This document shows positions 45,901 through 56,907 of a stretch of 64,000 nucleotides of DNA, piece by piece (position 1 is the stretch's first letter; every line of letters starts with the position of its first letter). The translations under genes were made by a program, and so were the position numbers. The notes beneath the pieces were generated by a model that worked only from the letters and a program-made list of their open reading frames with translations, did not search any database and was not told where the DNA came from. Source of the DNA: Euborellia annulipes (Eukaryota > Arthropoda > Insecta > Dermaptera > Anisolabididae); the NCBI GenBank assembly GCA_023213315.1, contig JAKCPI010024833.1:1-64000 (forward strand). Reading direction: 5' to 3'.

Positions 45901-48900
45901 TTATTATATACAATCGATCTTGATAATTCGAACCTCGATAATTCGAATTTTTCAATCACTTCAGCTGTTAACTTCGGTAAATCGAAAAAATGCTGTGTAT
46001 ATATATATACGCTCGCTAACTCGAAATTTTTTTCGTAAGAGGGGAAGAGTTCGTTCTATAATTCAAAATAGGCCACTTACATTCTTTATGGGATGGAAGA
46101 GAGCAAGTACGGGTGCAGCAAATAAAGACAGCCTTGGGATGCTAAATGCCGAAAAGGAGACGTTTCGGATAAAATTTCATTTGTCAAATTATAAGCCTTC
46201 AAGGACTGACAAAAGAAAAACGTCTCCCTTTCGGCATTTGTCATCCAAAGGCTCTCTTTATTTGCTGCACCCGTACTTGATCTCTTCCATCCCAAAACAT
46301 CAACAGCAACCTCTCTTCAGCTTATTTTAAAACTCTTTTATTCAATTAATATTAATAAAAGCGCCATGAGGACTAAGAATCACTTACATTTAAAAATAAA
46401 TATCTCGCCTGTAAGATTTGCTAGAGAAAGGAATTTACGGCAAGGAGAGAAAGCTATTAAAGCATATTTAGATAATCTCTTGTCTTCAAATAAATTTGTC
46501 CAAGATTTATCATAATTAAAAAGACAACCATTTTCTGAAATGACCATAATAGAGTTTGTTAAAGAAAATGCCAGCCGCCTGGCCGTCTCATTCTCAGGAA
46601 TACAAATATTTTTATATAAAGCTGAAGTTCTCCAATCGATTAAAGGCCACAGGCATATCGCTCCATCTCCTCCACCTACTGCCTAAAAAAGTTTTTTTTT
46701 TTTTTATTTTTGGAATCAAAATTTGAATAATTCTTACTTACAATTATTGATTTATCCTCATTACAATCCATACTCCAAAGTTTGGCTCCTTGATGGGATT
46801 TCCAATTATTTAATAATTTACCATCTTTTAAACTCCATATACATATTTGAGAATCCTGAAAAATAAAATGAAATAAAATTATACGAAAGGATGTGGCGTG
46901 CCAAGTGATAGGCCCAATTTATAAGATGATAGGTATAAGCTAGGTTCTTGGCAATGAGAAATAACTTTTTAGAGTGTTTTTTCTTCGAATATTTCGAAGG
47001 CATTTAAAAGCACTTCTTCATCAGCGGGTCACTCTAAAGCCACATACAATTTTCGGAGCAAAAAGTCAGAATGACAGATCCATACATAACAACCAGCTCT
47101 CGCAAGCAATCAGACGACTGATTGCTTGCGAGAACTGGTTGTTATATATGGACCTGTCTGACGTTTCGCTCCGAAATCTTTAACTTGAATGTGGCATTGG
47201 AGTGAGCAATTGATGAAGAAATGCTATTAAATAATAATGAAGAATTGGAGATATCAGCCAAATTGGAATAATCCAGGTTCAATAAAACTCCCAGAATAAG
47301 ACGTTTCGGCCTGAATTTATTTGGCCATCTTCAGTTATTGGGAATTATACACATAGTACAAGTGCACATGTGATCAAACCGGGATTTGTCAATAATAAAA
47401 TTTTTTCGCTTCATACAAAATTATATGGCTTCTGTGCCCAAGCTCAGAGATAAATGATCCAAAAGCATGCTATTAAATGCCCTGGAAATTTCGGCCGAAA
47501 AAACTCTCTAAAAAGTTATTTCTCATTGCCAAGAACCTAGCTTACACCTCGAGAGAGGAGCTTATAAAATTTAAAAAAAAATGACATTTTCCTTACCTCT
47601 CCAACAGAAATAATAAAGTCTCCGACAATAGAAGCTCTCCAAACCCTTGCATTATGCCCAAACATTGTATATTTCAAAGCAAAGGATGCTTGTTTCCATT
47701 TGTCAATGTTACAAAGATTAGACGAATTTGTAACATTCCAAAGACGCACACTCCGATCATCCGAGGTTGAACAAATTGTTTTGGAAAATGGATCAAAATA
47801 TACACTGAATATTACACCCTAGAATAAAAAGAAATATATATTAAAAATAATCATCGTTAATAAGTCAGGCCCCGGGTTCGCTTCCCGTCCCAAGCGAGAA
47901 AAATTTATTTCATTTGAATTGGCTTCTAATAATTTGAAATAAATAGGGATGGGGTCTAAATGACCTTAGGTTTCGAAAAAGACCTTAAATAAATTTAAAA
48001 AAAAATTCACAAGTGGTTGGTACTTTAATTTTCATAATTGCCTAAAACGAAACTTATTTTAGAGAAAAAATTTATTTTGCTAACATAAAACAGGCGAGAG
48101 TTTACATATTAATAATAAAAATTGTTTACCAACATTATGTCCTTTGAGACGATGAAGAATTGGTTTTTCAGAAGAGTCCGATGGATAAGCTGGAGACCAG
48201 ATGATGATTTCTTGAAAAACGGTTCCACAAAAAACGATCATATTTTCCCAATCATTTCCATTAATAAATGCACTATATAAAATACACTTTTCTTCACTTT
48301 GAATTTCATCGATTATTTTGTCTAATTTAATATTAAATTTATAAATAATATTGTGTGAAGAAATTATTGCTAAATCATTTGGTGTTGTCCATTGTAAGTT
48401 TAATATCCAATCAGGGGCAGACCATTCTTTTAGTTTCTTAATATTTCTAAAGGAAAAAATATAATATTAAATATGGATCAGTAATGTGTCTTTTCAAATA
48501 AAATTATGGTAATGGCTCAAATGCCCACGAGGAACAAATTTATATATCGCATATAAATCAATATATATATGCGAAGATAAGTTTTCTCGGGTTAAGTCGC
48601 GTTTGGTGTTGAGATTTATTTTATCGGATCTCCTTTTGAAATCATTTTTAAGAGAGAAGGGAGTTAAGATTTAATGATGGAGGAGGGTTGTTTACGGGAT
48701 CGCAGTCTTGCTGGTCCCCAGGCTTGTTTGGTTGATATCTCAGAGGTTTAGATAATCGTCTTTTTGTTTGTTGTGTTAGAGCAAGGTGAACATATATACG
48801 CATACATATATTCTTTGTATATGTTTATTTACCTCTAATTGTTAGTTAGACCTATCATTTTCTAATGTCTAATGTTATTGATATGCATTTTGTGATTAAC

Positions 48901-50120
48901 GAAATAAACGTAATCGTTTACCATTAACGGTGAAATTATTAAGTAGTGATATTAAGTACAATTAACATGACGGAGTCTCCGAGGCTTGTGCTTGATAGTA
49001 AGAACAGGACTGTGGGTGTTCCGGTTTGATCTGAGTTGACTTTCTGGTCTCAATTTGCCTAAACCAGGGGGGGTGGTGGTGGGTGTGTTCGGGGGGTGGG
49101 CCACCCACAAGTCTTGTTCGAGAGCACTCCCTAATCTCTTGAAAATGGCTCCAAAAGGAGAGCCGAAATGTCGAGTAAACTTCAACATCCAAAGCGACTT
49201 AACCAGAGAAAACCTTCGCATACACCTGGACGCGGAAGCCTTCCAGAATAAATATATATATATATACCATATAAATTGTTATCATATATCTTAATATAAT
49301 TAACATTAGAAAAATGAATTAATATTAAATATAAAAAATGAAAGTTAATTTTTATCCCACTACTTACTTGAAATGATTATTAAGTTCTAAAATAGTAATC
49401 TTTCTTCCTCCATAAACAGTTAAAAGTTTTTCACTCAAAACGAATCCATGTATTTTTTGTCCACGAAAGACTTCAATCCGATTTAATAAATTTCCAGAAT
49501 CGAAATCAAAAATATAAATAAAACCTCCAATTCCTGAAAAGGAATTAAAATGATATTAGTGATTAAAAAAGTATATTTTTAAGATAGCAATCAATTATTT
49601 CCAAGCATTGCAATACATTTTGCCTATTGTTTTTGGGCTTATATAAATGTAACGCCTTGGCCTTGTATACCAAAGGTCGCGGGTTCGGATCCCAGGCAGT
49701 CCGATGATTTTATTTAGGGGCCTAAGACATTTGAATTCCAAATGGCTTAAATAAGAATGCCTGGACCCCAAATATATATATATCATTGGGCGTGATTCAA
49801 AATGCCTTAGGGGCGTCATACATGTTTCTTGTGAGGTGCCTTCTTTAAGCTATCACTCATGCATCAGAGCGGTCATCAGCTTAAAAAAGGCATCCCTGAG
49901 AATTCAGGGAATGTTCCTTGGATTAAACTGTTCTTTCAAAGTGAATGAAGGACTAGCTTTTTCAAATTAAATTGAAGCTTTTTAAAATTGAATAAAATAA
50001 TTGGCCAGTTTATAATATTGAATAAGTTTAGTTATGACACCAACCTGCTATAAGATTATCATTATATATTTTTAAAGATGTGATTTCAACTTTATTATTG
50101 AATGATTTAAAAGTAATCAT
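39932..50120 (-). CDS. WDR6: WDR6 homologue, WD-repeat subunit for tRNA 2'-O-methylation (exons joined)
   Basis: Sixteen exons with consistent phases: 50045-50120, 49368-49533, 48134-48446, 47597-47818, 46742-46855, 46388-46682, 45583-45723, 45385-45521, 45085-45309, 44824-45012, 44472-44742, 43215-43380, 41817-42062, 41570-41718, 40080-40251, 39932-39995. They sum to 2946 nt, 981 residues plus stop, against about 1120 in human. Diagnostic matches are FGHNARVW, CGGGHRAWD, HSKERWLTC with ICGDRGGS, LPDPESRYM, LKLHQ-type SGIN and SIDQRIT. In human WDR6 and yeast Rtt10/Trm734 this WD protein partners FTSJ1/Trm7 to methylate position 34 of tRNAs in the cytoplasm. The start ATG is the first in frame, preceded by AT-rich DNA. 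The exon 3 donor is GTTGGT, chosen because the alternative four bases on breaks the frame. Confidence 0.95.
40567..40852. mobile_element. MITE in the region downstream of a WDR6 exon (intron 14)
   Basis: It starts CAGCGGCGTAACTAGCC, and ends near CACCTGGATCAGG. It is the reverse counterpart of 27498-27757, with T and A homopolymers inside. Confidence 0.65.
42280..43050. repeat. Rearranged CTGGTGTGAC-family copies in a WDR6 intron
   Basis: A shortened palindrome lies at about 42281-42322. The reversed body of the family follows, with TGGTTTTCGCGACATGG at about 42802 and ATGGTTGCCATGG near 42890. A terminal half-palindrome is near 43000. Confidence 0.6.
43547..44170. mobile_element. Mariner fold-back: two inverted 3' ends with transposase remnants
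   Basis: The ends are ACGAGGTGTGTACAAAAAG and its complement near 44140-44170. On the plus strand LHHDNVPAQA and PYSPDLAP at about 43862-43980 are the mariner transposase catalytic region. C-terminal transposase remnants lie on both arms: minus strand, 43592-43780 (GRRFQTIEEIQDNATRNL), and plus strand, 43936-44130 (LKGRSRGDTG.. and FQKW-like EEVPKMEE). So two mariner tails face each other. Frames are broken. Confidence 0.8.
46040..46320. repeat. Fold-back repeat in WDR6 intron 6
   Basis: Arms contain GATGGAAGAGAGCAAGTACG and its complement, and AAATGCCGAAAAGGAGACG and its complement. The apparent reading frames on both strands are products of the inverted repeat. Confidence 0.7.
46905..47555. 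repeat. Large inverted repeat in WDR6 intron 4
   Basis: The outer arms share AGCTAGGTTCTTGGCAATGA (about 46938) and its complement (about 47515). An inner hairpin at 47060-47165 has the arms AGCTCTCGCAAGCAATCAG and its complement. A hammerhead-like motif sits on the right side at 47290-47342. Confidence 0.75.
47290..47342 (-). ncRNA. Hammerhead-ribozyme-like motif, best-preserved copy
   Basis: Minus-strand order: CCCAATAA, CTGAAGA, TGGCC, an AAATAAATTCA loop, GGCC, GAAACGTC, TTATTCTGGG. CTGAAGA matches CUGANGA. GAAAC and GTC match the other core positions. Helix I pairs AATAA with TTATT and, after a two-base bulge, CCC with GGG. Helix II pairs GGCC with GGCC, with one unpaired T next to the core. 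Helix III would be the self-complementary ACGT, so cleavage might need a dimer. The layout matches type I hammerheads known from Penelope-like retroelements. Confidence 0.65.
48560..49260. repeat. Inverted repeat with a degraded GCCGAAATGTCG core in WDR6 intron 2
   Basis: Left arm: GCGAAGATAAGTTTTCTCGG. Right arm: its approximate complement at about 49195-49225. Near the right arm, TGGCTCC, AAAA, GGAGAGCC and GAAATGTC form a hairpin and core like the hammerhead family, but CTGANGA is changed. A relative is at 55340-55440. Confidence 0.6.
49645..49775 (+). mobile_element. SINE copy, head region altered
   Basis: It shares the B box (GGGTTCGGATCCCAGG), the AAATGGCTTAAATAA body and ATGCCTGGACCCC of the SINE at 19523. 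The A box and the 3' tail are missing or diverged. Confidence 0.7.
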
Positions 50121-51171
50121 TTTTTCTAAATATTCTTATTCAAATTTGAAGTGTCAAAATGAAGCAGGTCAAAATAAAACACGTGCATCGCTGTCATGGC
50201 TGTCATATTGCCAATTGTTAGAAATCAGAGTTAAAAATTAACATATACAAAGATTAAATATAAGATTGTTCTTGTATTTTTCTATATTTTGTAATTTTTC
50301 AATTTTTCTAACTTATTTCTAATATATTTTATTATTATTAAATTCAATTTAAATATATATATATACCATGGGATTTATAGAGCCGCGGAAATATAAATCT
50401 CTATTGTTGTAATATATCCTTTTGTTATTAATTTTCTTTTTGACGCTAGCAGCAGATTTTTTATTTTTATTATATATTTCATTAAATTAAATTCATTGTT
50501 AAACTCGATTTGTCACTCAATCAAAAATTGGAGTATTGCCTAAAATAGTTTGATATGAACATTAGCTACTGGACACAGCATTATTTGAACTTGCTATGAC
50601 CTTCTCTCTTTAATAATAGATTTATCACAAAAGGAATACGAAATTTTATTTTTGAGTTCGTTATTTCAGATCCCCAAGCAGTTAAAATTTATTTATACTC
50701 TTTGTAGCTCCAGAAGCCATTTTACAAATATATATAAATTTATATTTATAGTTGAAATTATCAAGGCTTCTGGCTGTCGTCCTAAAAATATTTGTAAATA
50801 TAAAAAGAAACATCCCGTAATGAAATAAATTAATATAAAACCGATAATTATATCGTGGGAACTCCAAATTTTGGCGGGTGACAGGAAATTTCCAGTCCCC
50901 TGTCGAATCTTGAACACCACAGCCACAACCCCAAGTAAGTAACCAGACAGTTACTAAACATTTTCAAAGGTAATTGGAATAAGAGGCAAGTAAAATAGCA
51001 TGTTTTATTTATAAAATCTAATTTTATACTCTAAATATAAATTATGAAACTTATTAGTGACGAATAATTTTACTCGGGTTTGCCAACCTTTTTTTTTTAC
51101 AATTTTGAAATGGCTCACTCACATGGGCTTTATTTATTAAAATTATAATTTAATATAAAACTGTTATTTCA
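50121..51171. promoter_or_regulatory. Divergent intergenic region between WDR6 and ERG28
   Basis: About 1.05 kb separates the WDR6 start (minus) from the ERG28 start (plus), so it presumably holds both promoters. The sequence is AT-rich; a slightly richer stretch at 50860-50950 is the best guess for a core promoter. No motif is convincing. Confidence 0.4.
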
Positions 51172-53348
51172 ATGTTGAGTATGGATCAGAAATTATTGTA
51201 TGCTTTTAGAGGATGGATTGGTTTTGTTGCTTTTATGGATATAGGAACTGCAATTAGATGTTTTATGGAAAATCGTTCATTTCTTGGTGCCCATTCGTTG
51301 TTGAATAGTAACAGTCTAGATGATGGTAAAAAAACTTTTTATAACAAATTAATTTACACAATATTATGATGAATAACTATTTAATTTAAGAAAATGAGAT
51401 TTTGTCAAAGTGAGTTAAGGTTAGGGTTTCTCTTTAATAAATTACATTTCAACGATTAGGAGATATAATTTCAAAAAGTATTCTTAGTTTGTTTAAAAAA
51501 AAAATTTAAATTCTTTATAATTTTAAGAATGAAAATATTTCCAAGGTTTTTTTGACAATTCACTTATATAACTTTCATTTAGAAGTCAAAATTAAATTTT
51601 GTTAATAAGTATTAATCTTCAAACGTTTATAGGGGGTGTTGATTAAGGAAGAAAGTAAAGAAGCTGATTATACAAAAACAGCTTCTTTTCTTGAATACAA
51701 TCAAAGTATCATTGGTCCATATATTAAACACTTTCATGATTCATCAGATCATGCTAATATTTATTTTTTAAAGGAATCTGCTTTGAAAATTAACCATTTC
51801 CATTATTGTCAATTAAAGATGCGAAATTACTCAAAATAGAGGATTTCTCCCCTTCTTATTCTATTAATAAATTTCAAATGGTCCTTTTTAGATAAGTCCA
51901 TGGTCCTTAGCTAGGAGCCAAAAAAAATATATATATATATATGTTTGATCTGTGCTAGGAGCATTCTTTGTGCAGAGTCGAATTCTTTATCTTGTTATCC
52001 TAGATAAACAAATTATAAATTTAAGGAGTGAATCAAATGTTAAAATTTCATTATTTTGGGCTGAGGGTATTTATTTGTAATATAAACAAATGAAATGTCT
52101 CATTACTTCAAACATTCATTTCTCGACATCGAATTTAAATTGGTATATCAAATAAAATTTAGGGGCTAGATTTTTTATTATAACTAATCTTATATTTTGC
52201 CTAAGAAATCAAACCCAATTTTTGAAAAATAGTTTTGAATATGAATGTTCTATACCCGTACCTATTATGTATTAAGATGCTATATATACAAGAAAATATG
52301 AATACTAAAATTTTTTTTTTCAATCTTTTCGCTACAATTAAAATAATAATATTTAATTCTAATAAATGTGTATTTTAATTTTAAATTTTTTTTTTTCAGA
52401 GGATGCCACTTTACCTCGAATATTAGGAACTTATTCCATTTTGAAAGCCTTAGCTTTAATCCATTGCACTTTATTTATTCATTATAAGCCGTAAGTTATT
52501 TATTTCTTGTTTTTTATAAATTATTATTAAACATTAAATCATTTTTTTTTTAGTGTTGTGAGTCTCGGAATTTGCTCTTTAGTATTAACACTCTGGTATT
52601 ATGCCTTAGAAGTTTTTTATTTTGGATCTACGTCATTTACTTTTTACGTGATATTTCCTTCCGTATTAAATGGTGAGTTTTTTTTTAATTAAAAAAGATA
52701 TATGGCATCAGATTGTAAAGAGAAAAATTTAGATCCCGAGTTCCTTGAAAGAGCCATTACAACCATGACTATAATACAGTAAAACCTCGCTTAGCGAGCA
52801 CCTCACATAATGAGCAAAACAAATACCAAAATAGAGACTTGCTTAACGAGTGACGTTTCACTTAACGAGTGGTGAGGAGAGGGGAAGTCCCGGATTGTGC
52901 GCATGTTACATCAATCTGTGCCATGGGCATGGGAATTTGGCCATGGGAAATTGGCTGGAAGGGACCATGGGACTAGACATCCTCCGGTGGGCCTGAAAGG
53001 CCTCATATTGTCTCAATTTTTCTTGGGGCGGGGACCCTCCTAGTTATGCTCATGATCATGGGGGGGGGGGGATCTATGGGAAGAATGTTATTGTTTCACA
53101 TAACGAGTGTTGCTTTACGCGTATGATTTTGGAACGAATTATGCTCGTTAAGCGAAGTTCCACTGTATTTAAAAATATATATAATTTTTTCTTATATTGA
53201 AACATTTTCTCTTTTAGGTTTAACATTAATAGGTTTAGTTATACTACCTAAAAGATTATTGGAACCAGAGATAGTTATTGAAGAAGAAAATTTAGATTTA
53301 TTAAAACATCCAGGATTTAAAAGAAGACGTCCTAAAAAAATACATTAA
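51172..53348 (+). CDS. ERG28: ERG28 homologue, ER scaffold for sterol C-4 demethylation (exons joined)
   Basis: Four exons, 51172-51325, 52400-52490, 52554-52672 and 53218-53348, give 495 nt and 164 residues; all phases agree. The protein has four hydrophobic segments, as expected for ERG28 (RGWIGFVAFMDIGTAIRCF, then TLPRILGTYSILKALALIHC, then LGICSLVLTLWYYALEVFYF, then LIGLVILPKRL). The TxRxxGxxxxLxxxxR-type and the ExxxFxS/T patterns are conserved features. In yeast and human it tethers the sterol C-4 demethylase enzymes at the ER. It ends with a basic tail, KHPGFKRRRPKKIH. Intron 3 holds a pogo-like MITE. The next gene starts 17 nt after the stop. Confidence 0.85.
52777..53165. mobile_element. 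Pogo/Tigger-like MITE in ERG28 intron 3
   Basis: It begins CAGTAAAACCTCGCTTAGCG and ends with the near-complement CTTCCACTG-type sequence (GAAGTTCCACTG), flanked by TA. A longer relative is at 62737-63403. Confidence 0.8.
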
Positions 53349-53365
53349 TTTTTTAAATAGACAAA

Positions 53366-53965
53366 ATGGGGAAAATAATGTCTGTGATGCAAAGATCAGT
53401 AATAAGATCTCTCAACAATTTTAATATTGATAATCGTGCCCAAAGAGTGATCTCCAAAGAAAAGCCCAAGCCAGCTCCTCTGCATGAATCGGCAGCTAAA
53501 GAATTGAAAATTATACAAAAAAAATACCCAGACTTTCTCAAACAACATTATACTAAAGATAAAAAGTTGGATGATCGACTAAAACAGGTTTACGTTTTGT
53601 CAAAAGATGCTCCGGAATCTATTCTCACTAAACCAAACCCAAACAGGCCCTTACCCCAGAATCGCTCTTCTGTTTCACTTCCTGATTATGGATATGAACA
53701 ACCCGACGTTGTGCCTATTGGTAAAATTAATCTAAAAAATGCTATGCAATTATTAAGCGATCATCAAAATGATAACGAAAAAAATAATCCTGAAAAATTG
53801 GCGTTAGATTATAAGTTAAATCTTGAAGTCGTTAATTCACTTATTAAATATTTTAAAACTTTTGATATATATATTCCACAACAAAAACTTCCGGAAAAAC
53901 AAAAACTTTCTGATAGAATTACTAAAGCGATTCAAGGTGAAGAAACAATTAAAAAATTAAAGTGA
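53366..53965 (+). CDS. NDUFAF4: NDUFAF4 homologue, mitochondrial complex I assembly factor
   Basis: A single exon of 199 residues (human 175). Conserved blocks: FNIDNRAQRVISK at 19-31, KPKPAPLH soon after, the DDRLKQVYVLSKDAP region near 70, IGKINLKNAMQLLSDH near 118-133 and LNLEVVNSLIKYFKTFDIYI near 150-170. NDUFAF4 acts with NDUFAF3 in early assembly of the complex I Q module. The chosen ATG gives MGKIMS; a second Met four residues on could also start. It begins 17 nt after the ERG28 stop, on the same strand, with a TAAATAG just before. Confidence 0.88.
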   Translation: MGKIMSVMQRSVIRSLNNFNIDNRAQRVISKEKPKPAPLHESAAKELKIIQKKYPDFLKQHYTKDKKLDDRLKQVYVLSKDAPESILTKPNPNRPLPQNRSSVSLPDYGYEQPDVVPIGKINLKNAMQLLSDHQNDNEKNNPEKLALDYKLNLEVVNSLIKYFKTFDIYIPQQKLPEKQKLSDRITKAIQGEETIKKLK

Positions 53966-56907
53966 GAATTATAAAATTACATATCTTTTAGATATAAATT
54001 AGATTAGGATTTTTATTGTAGACTGCCCATTAGATAAAAGAAAATCATCTTCGATATATAAAAATATTTAGAATGATGATTTTTGCAATTACTTTTTATC
54101 TAGTCTCTTCATTATTCTCTGATAAGCAAAATTAATTACTTTTGATATAAATAAGCCTATATACTGTATATATAAATTTCCTATATCTGCGCCTGAAATA
54201 ATATTTAGTAACAAAGAGAATTTCATTGTAATCGATAGAAATATATCAAAATTATATTTATCATACTTTTTAATCGTTAACATTATTTTATAAAAGAAAA
54301 AATTCTCTATTTACATCACCTGGTTTTACATTTTTCAATTTTTTCGAAATTTTTTTAATGTATTGTACTAAATATTTTATAAAACTGGAACAAAAAACTT
54401 TTGACTCACTTCAAAGAATTAATAGTGAACATGTTAAACCTAAACATAAACAGGAAATTTTTTTCTTTGTTAATATAAAATTAACATTCAACATTATCGG
54501 AATAATACTGTAGTATTTTTTTTTTTTTTTATTATTAAACATCGATTTAAAATTTATTTTCATTTTGAAAAATTTGTTTTATTTTGTTTTATTATTTCAT
54601 TGTACTTTATTAATTTAAATGACAAATTTTCTTTAATGAAGCTCTACATCGATTTTTCATTGAATTAGAACTACATATATTTCTACAATGGTAATACCAG
54701 GCTACATGAACCATTGGCTTGTCGCTTGGTGTTGCCAATAGAGTTGTACGGCAAAAAAATGCTTAAGCCATTTTGCTGCTTTTTATGCGAATAAAATTTA
54801 ATTTTTAATAAATCAATAGTCGAGTTTTTAATTATTACCGGAAATTTTCAGGATTTTAGGACTGGAACAAGATAAAGACCAAATTTTTTAGATTAATTTT
54901 ATTACTTTAAGATAACCAATTTGCGAGATGCCCAGAGTCCTGGTTCGACTCCAGGGGGGGAAATTTTTTGCTCATTCAAACACAAACTCATCTCCACAAA
55001 TTTGTTATCTTAAACGATAATCTATTTGAGCGTTAAGTTTAAAGATTGAGGTGTGGGTTTTAGGTGAAACATTTTAAACTGAGGTTGTATTTATATGTGG
55101 GATTTCACTGATAATATCCCGAAATATATCGAGTATAATCTACATTTGTTGTTTTTACTCTCATACCTCAGTGAAACCTCACATAGAAATATTTAAGATA
55201 TCTCATACTTAACACAAACACGATTACCCTCAACCTCCTTCTAGACCTCAGAAACAAATCCAAACCTATGAGACATCCACTAACCAGACCTGGGGACAAG
55301 CAAGACTGCGACCCCGAAAATAACTCACCCCATCATTACCTCTTAATCCCACACTCATGAAAATGACTCCAAAAGGAAAAAAGCCGAAACGTCGAATAAA
55401 TCTCAACAATAAAAACGACTTAACCCGAAAACTTACTTTTTCATATATATATATATAATATAATATATATATAATTTTCTAACTTGGGCCAGACGTGAAT
55501 GATATTTGTTTCTTTCAACCTGAGGCATTTTCATAGTTGTTCTTGTTCAATATCCTGTAAATTCCTGAGCATAAATCAGAAAGTCAATTATATATTCATT
55601 TTAATATTTTGCCAAATTAAATTATCTTTATGAACTATTATTTAATTTTATTGTTTTTATATTAAAAAAAATATATATTACGAAAAGTTAATGAAAAATC
55701 TATGATATGCGATTATTATACTGTAAATAATTTTAATCCATTTAAAAATTTAATTAAACTAAATTAAAGCTAACTTAAAGCTAATGGAAAAATAAGCTGT
55801 GAATTTATAAAAATTATAATATTGACATATTGTAACTCTTGTTAAATATTAAATGCTGCATGTAGACTCATTAGCGGTCCTAGGAGGCGAAGGGGTCAGA
55901 GGATTCCACCCCTTTTGGACAAAAAAATATTGATATTATAATTTTAATCATATAAAAGTTTCTTATTAATACTAATTTGGATCAGGGACTAAAATAGAGT
56001 AAATTATTATTACTCCCATTACCCTCCCATCCTTTTTGAATGAGTCAGTGCCTCACCGCCTCTCTTCAGAAAAAGATTTCTGGTCCCCCTTAACAAAATC
56101 CTCGGATCGCTAGTGTGTAGTATATTAAAAAAAAAAAAATTCAATTTAAACATAATAGTCTTTCTAGAAATGTTTTTATTTCCAAACTTTAATCAAGAGT
56201 ATTTATAAAGATTTTCATCATTGTAATTTAAAAACTTCAATAAAAATGAATTCCAGCTTATAAATTAAATCATTAAGAATATGAATTGATTTATGAAAAA
56301 AATAACGCATAGACTGTATTGAAAATAAAAATTTTTTATAAATTTTATTTTTTCTTTATGATCCTTGTAATTAAGTACAGCAGTTTGTTCTAAAAGTCTT
56401 TAGGAAGGATTTTTTATAGCAAATATAGATTTTTGATCACTTCCCTAATAACTTTTAATATAAATATTTTGAATATGTCAACAATATATTAGTTTTACAC
56501 ATGGTTTTATAAAAAATTCTTTAATTTTTAAATTTTGAGTCTCATATATATATATATATATACGCTGTAGTCACTGCAACCAATTTTTTTGTTTTTTAAA
56601 AATCACTGTTTCAATTTGAAAGATTTTTTTAATATTGATAAAAAATTAAAAATAAGTAATTTTTTTAATTCAATAAATTAGATTTAAAAAATATTTATTA
56701 TATTTTAGTTTTTTAATCAATTATTTTGGTACTTCTGTGATTCAAAATGACATTTAGATAAATATTATTTTTTTTCATCTAAAATAAAGATTTCAGAAAG
56801 ATTTTGATATTTATAATACTTATTTTAAGAGTAATTTTATAATTTTTTTTTCGATTAAATAAAAGTGATTTATATGATCTAATCTTATAATTATATGATC
56901 TTAAAAA
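53966..56907. other. Intergenic, AT-rich, with repeat fragments
   Basis: No exon is recognised. At about 54925-55020 a tRNA-like B box (CTGGTTCGACTCCAGG) lies in a possible second SINE. At 55340-55440 there is a relative of the degraded hammerhead element. A short MITE-like piece with GGTCCTAGGAGGCGAAGG starts near 55875. Confidence 0.5.

Noticed and set aside
45896..46330. 144-codon frame inside WDR6 intron 6
   Set aside because: It crosses an inverted repeat, and the same peptide pattern appears on the opposite strand.
48128..48133. Alternative WDR6 exon 3 donor, G before GTAAAC at 48129
   Set aside because: It would add four bases and put a stop codon in the next exon; the donor GTTGGT keeps HN-GVIFSV in frame.
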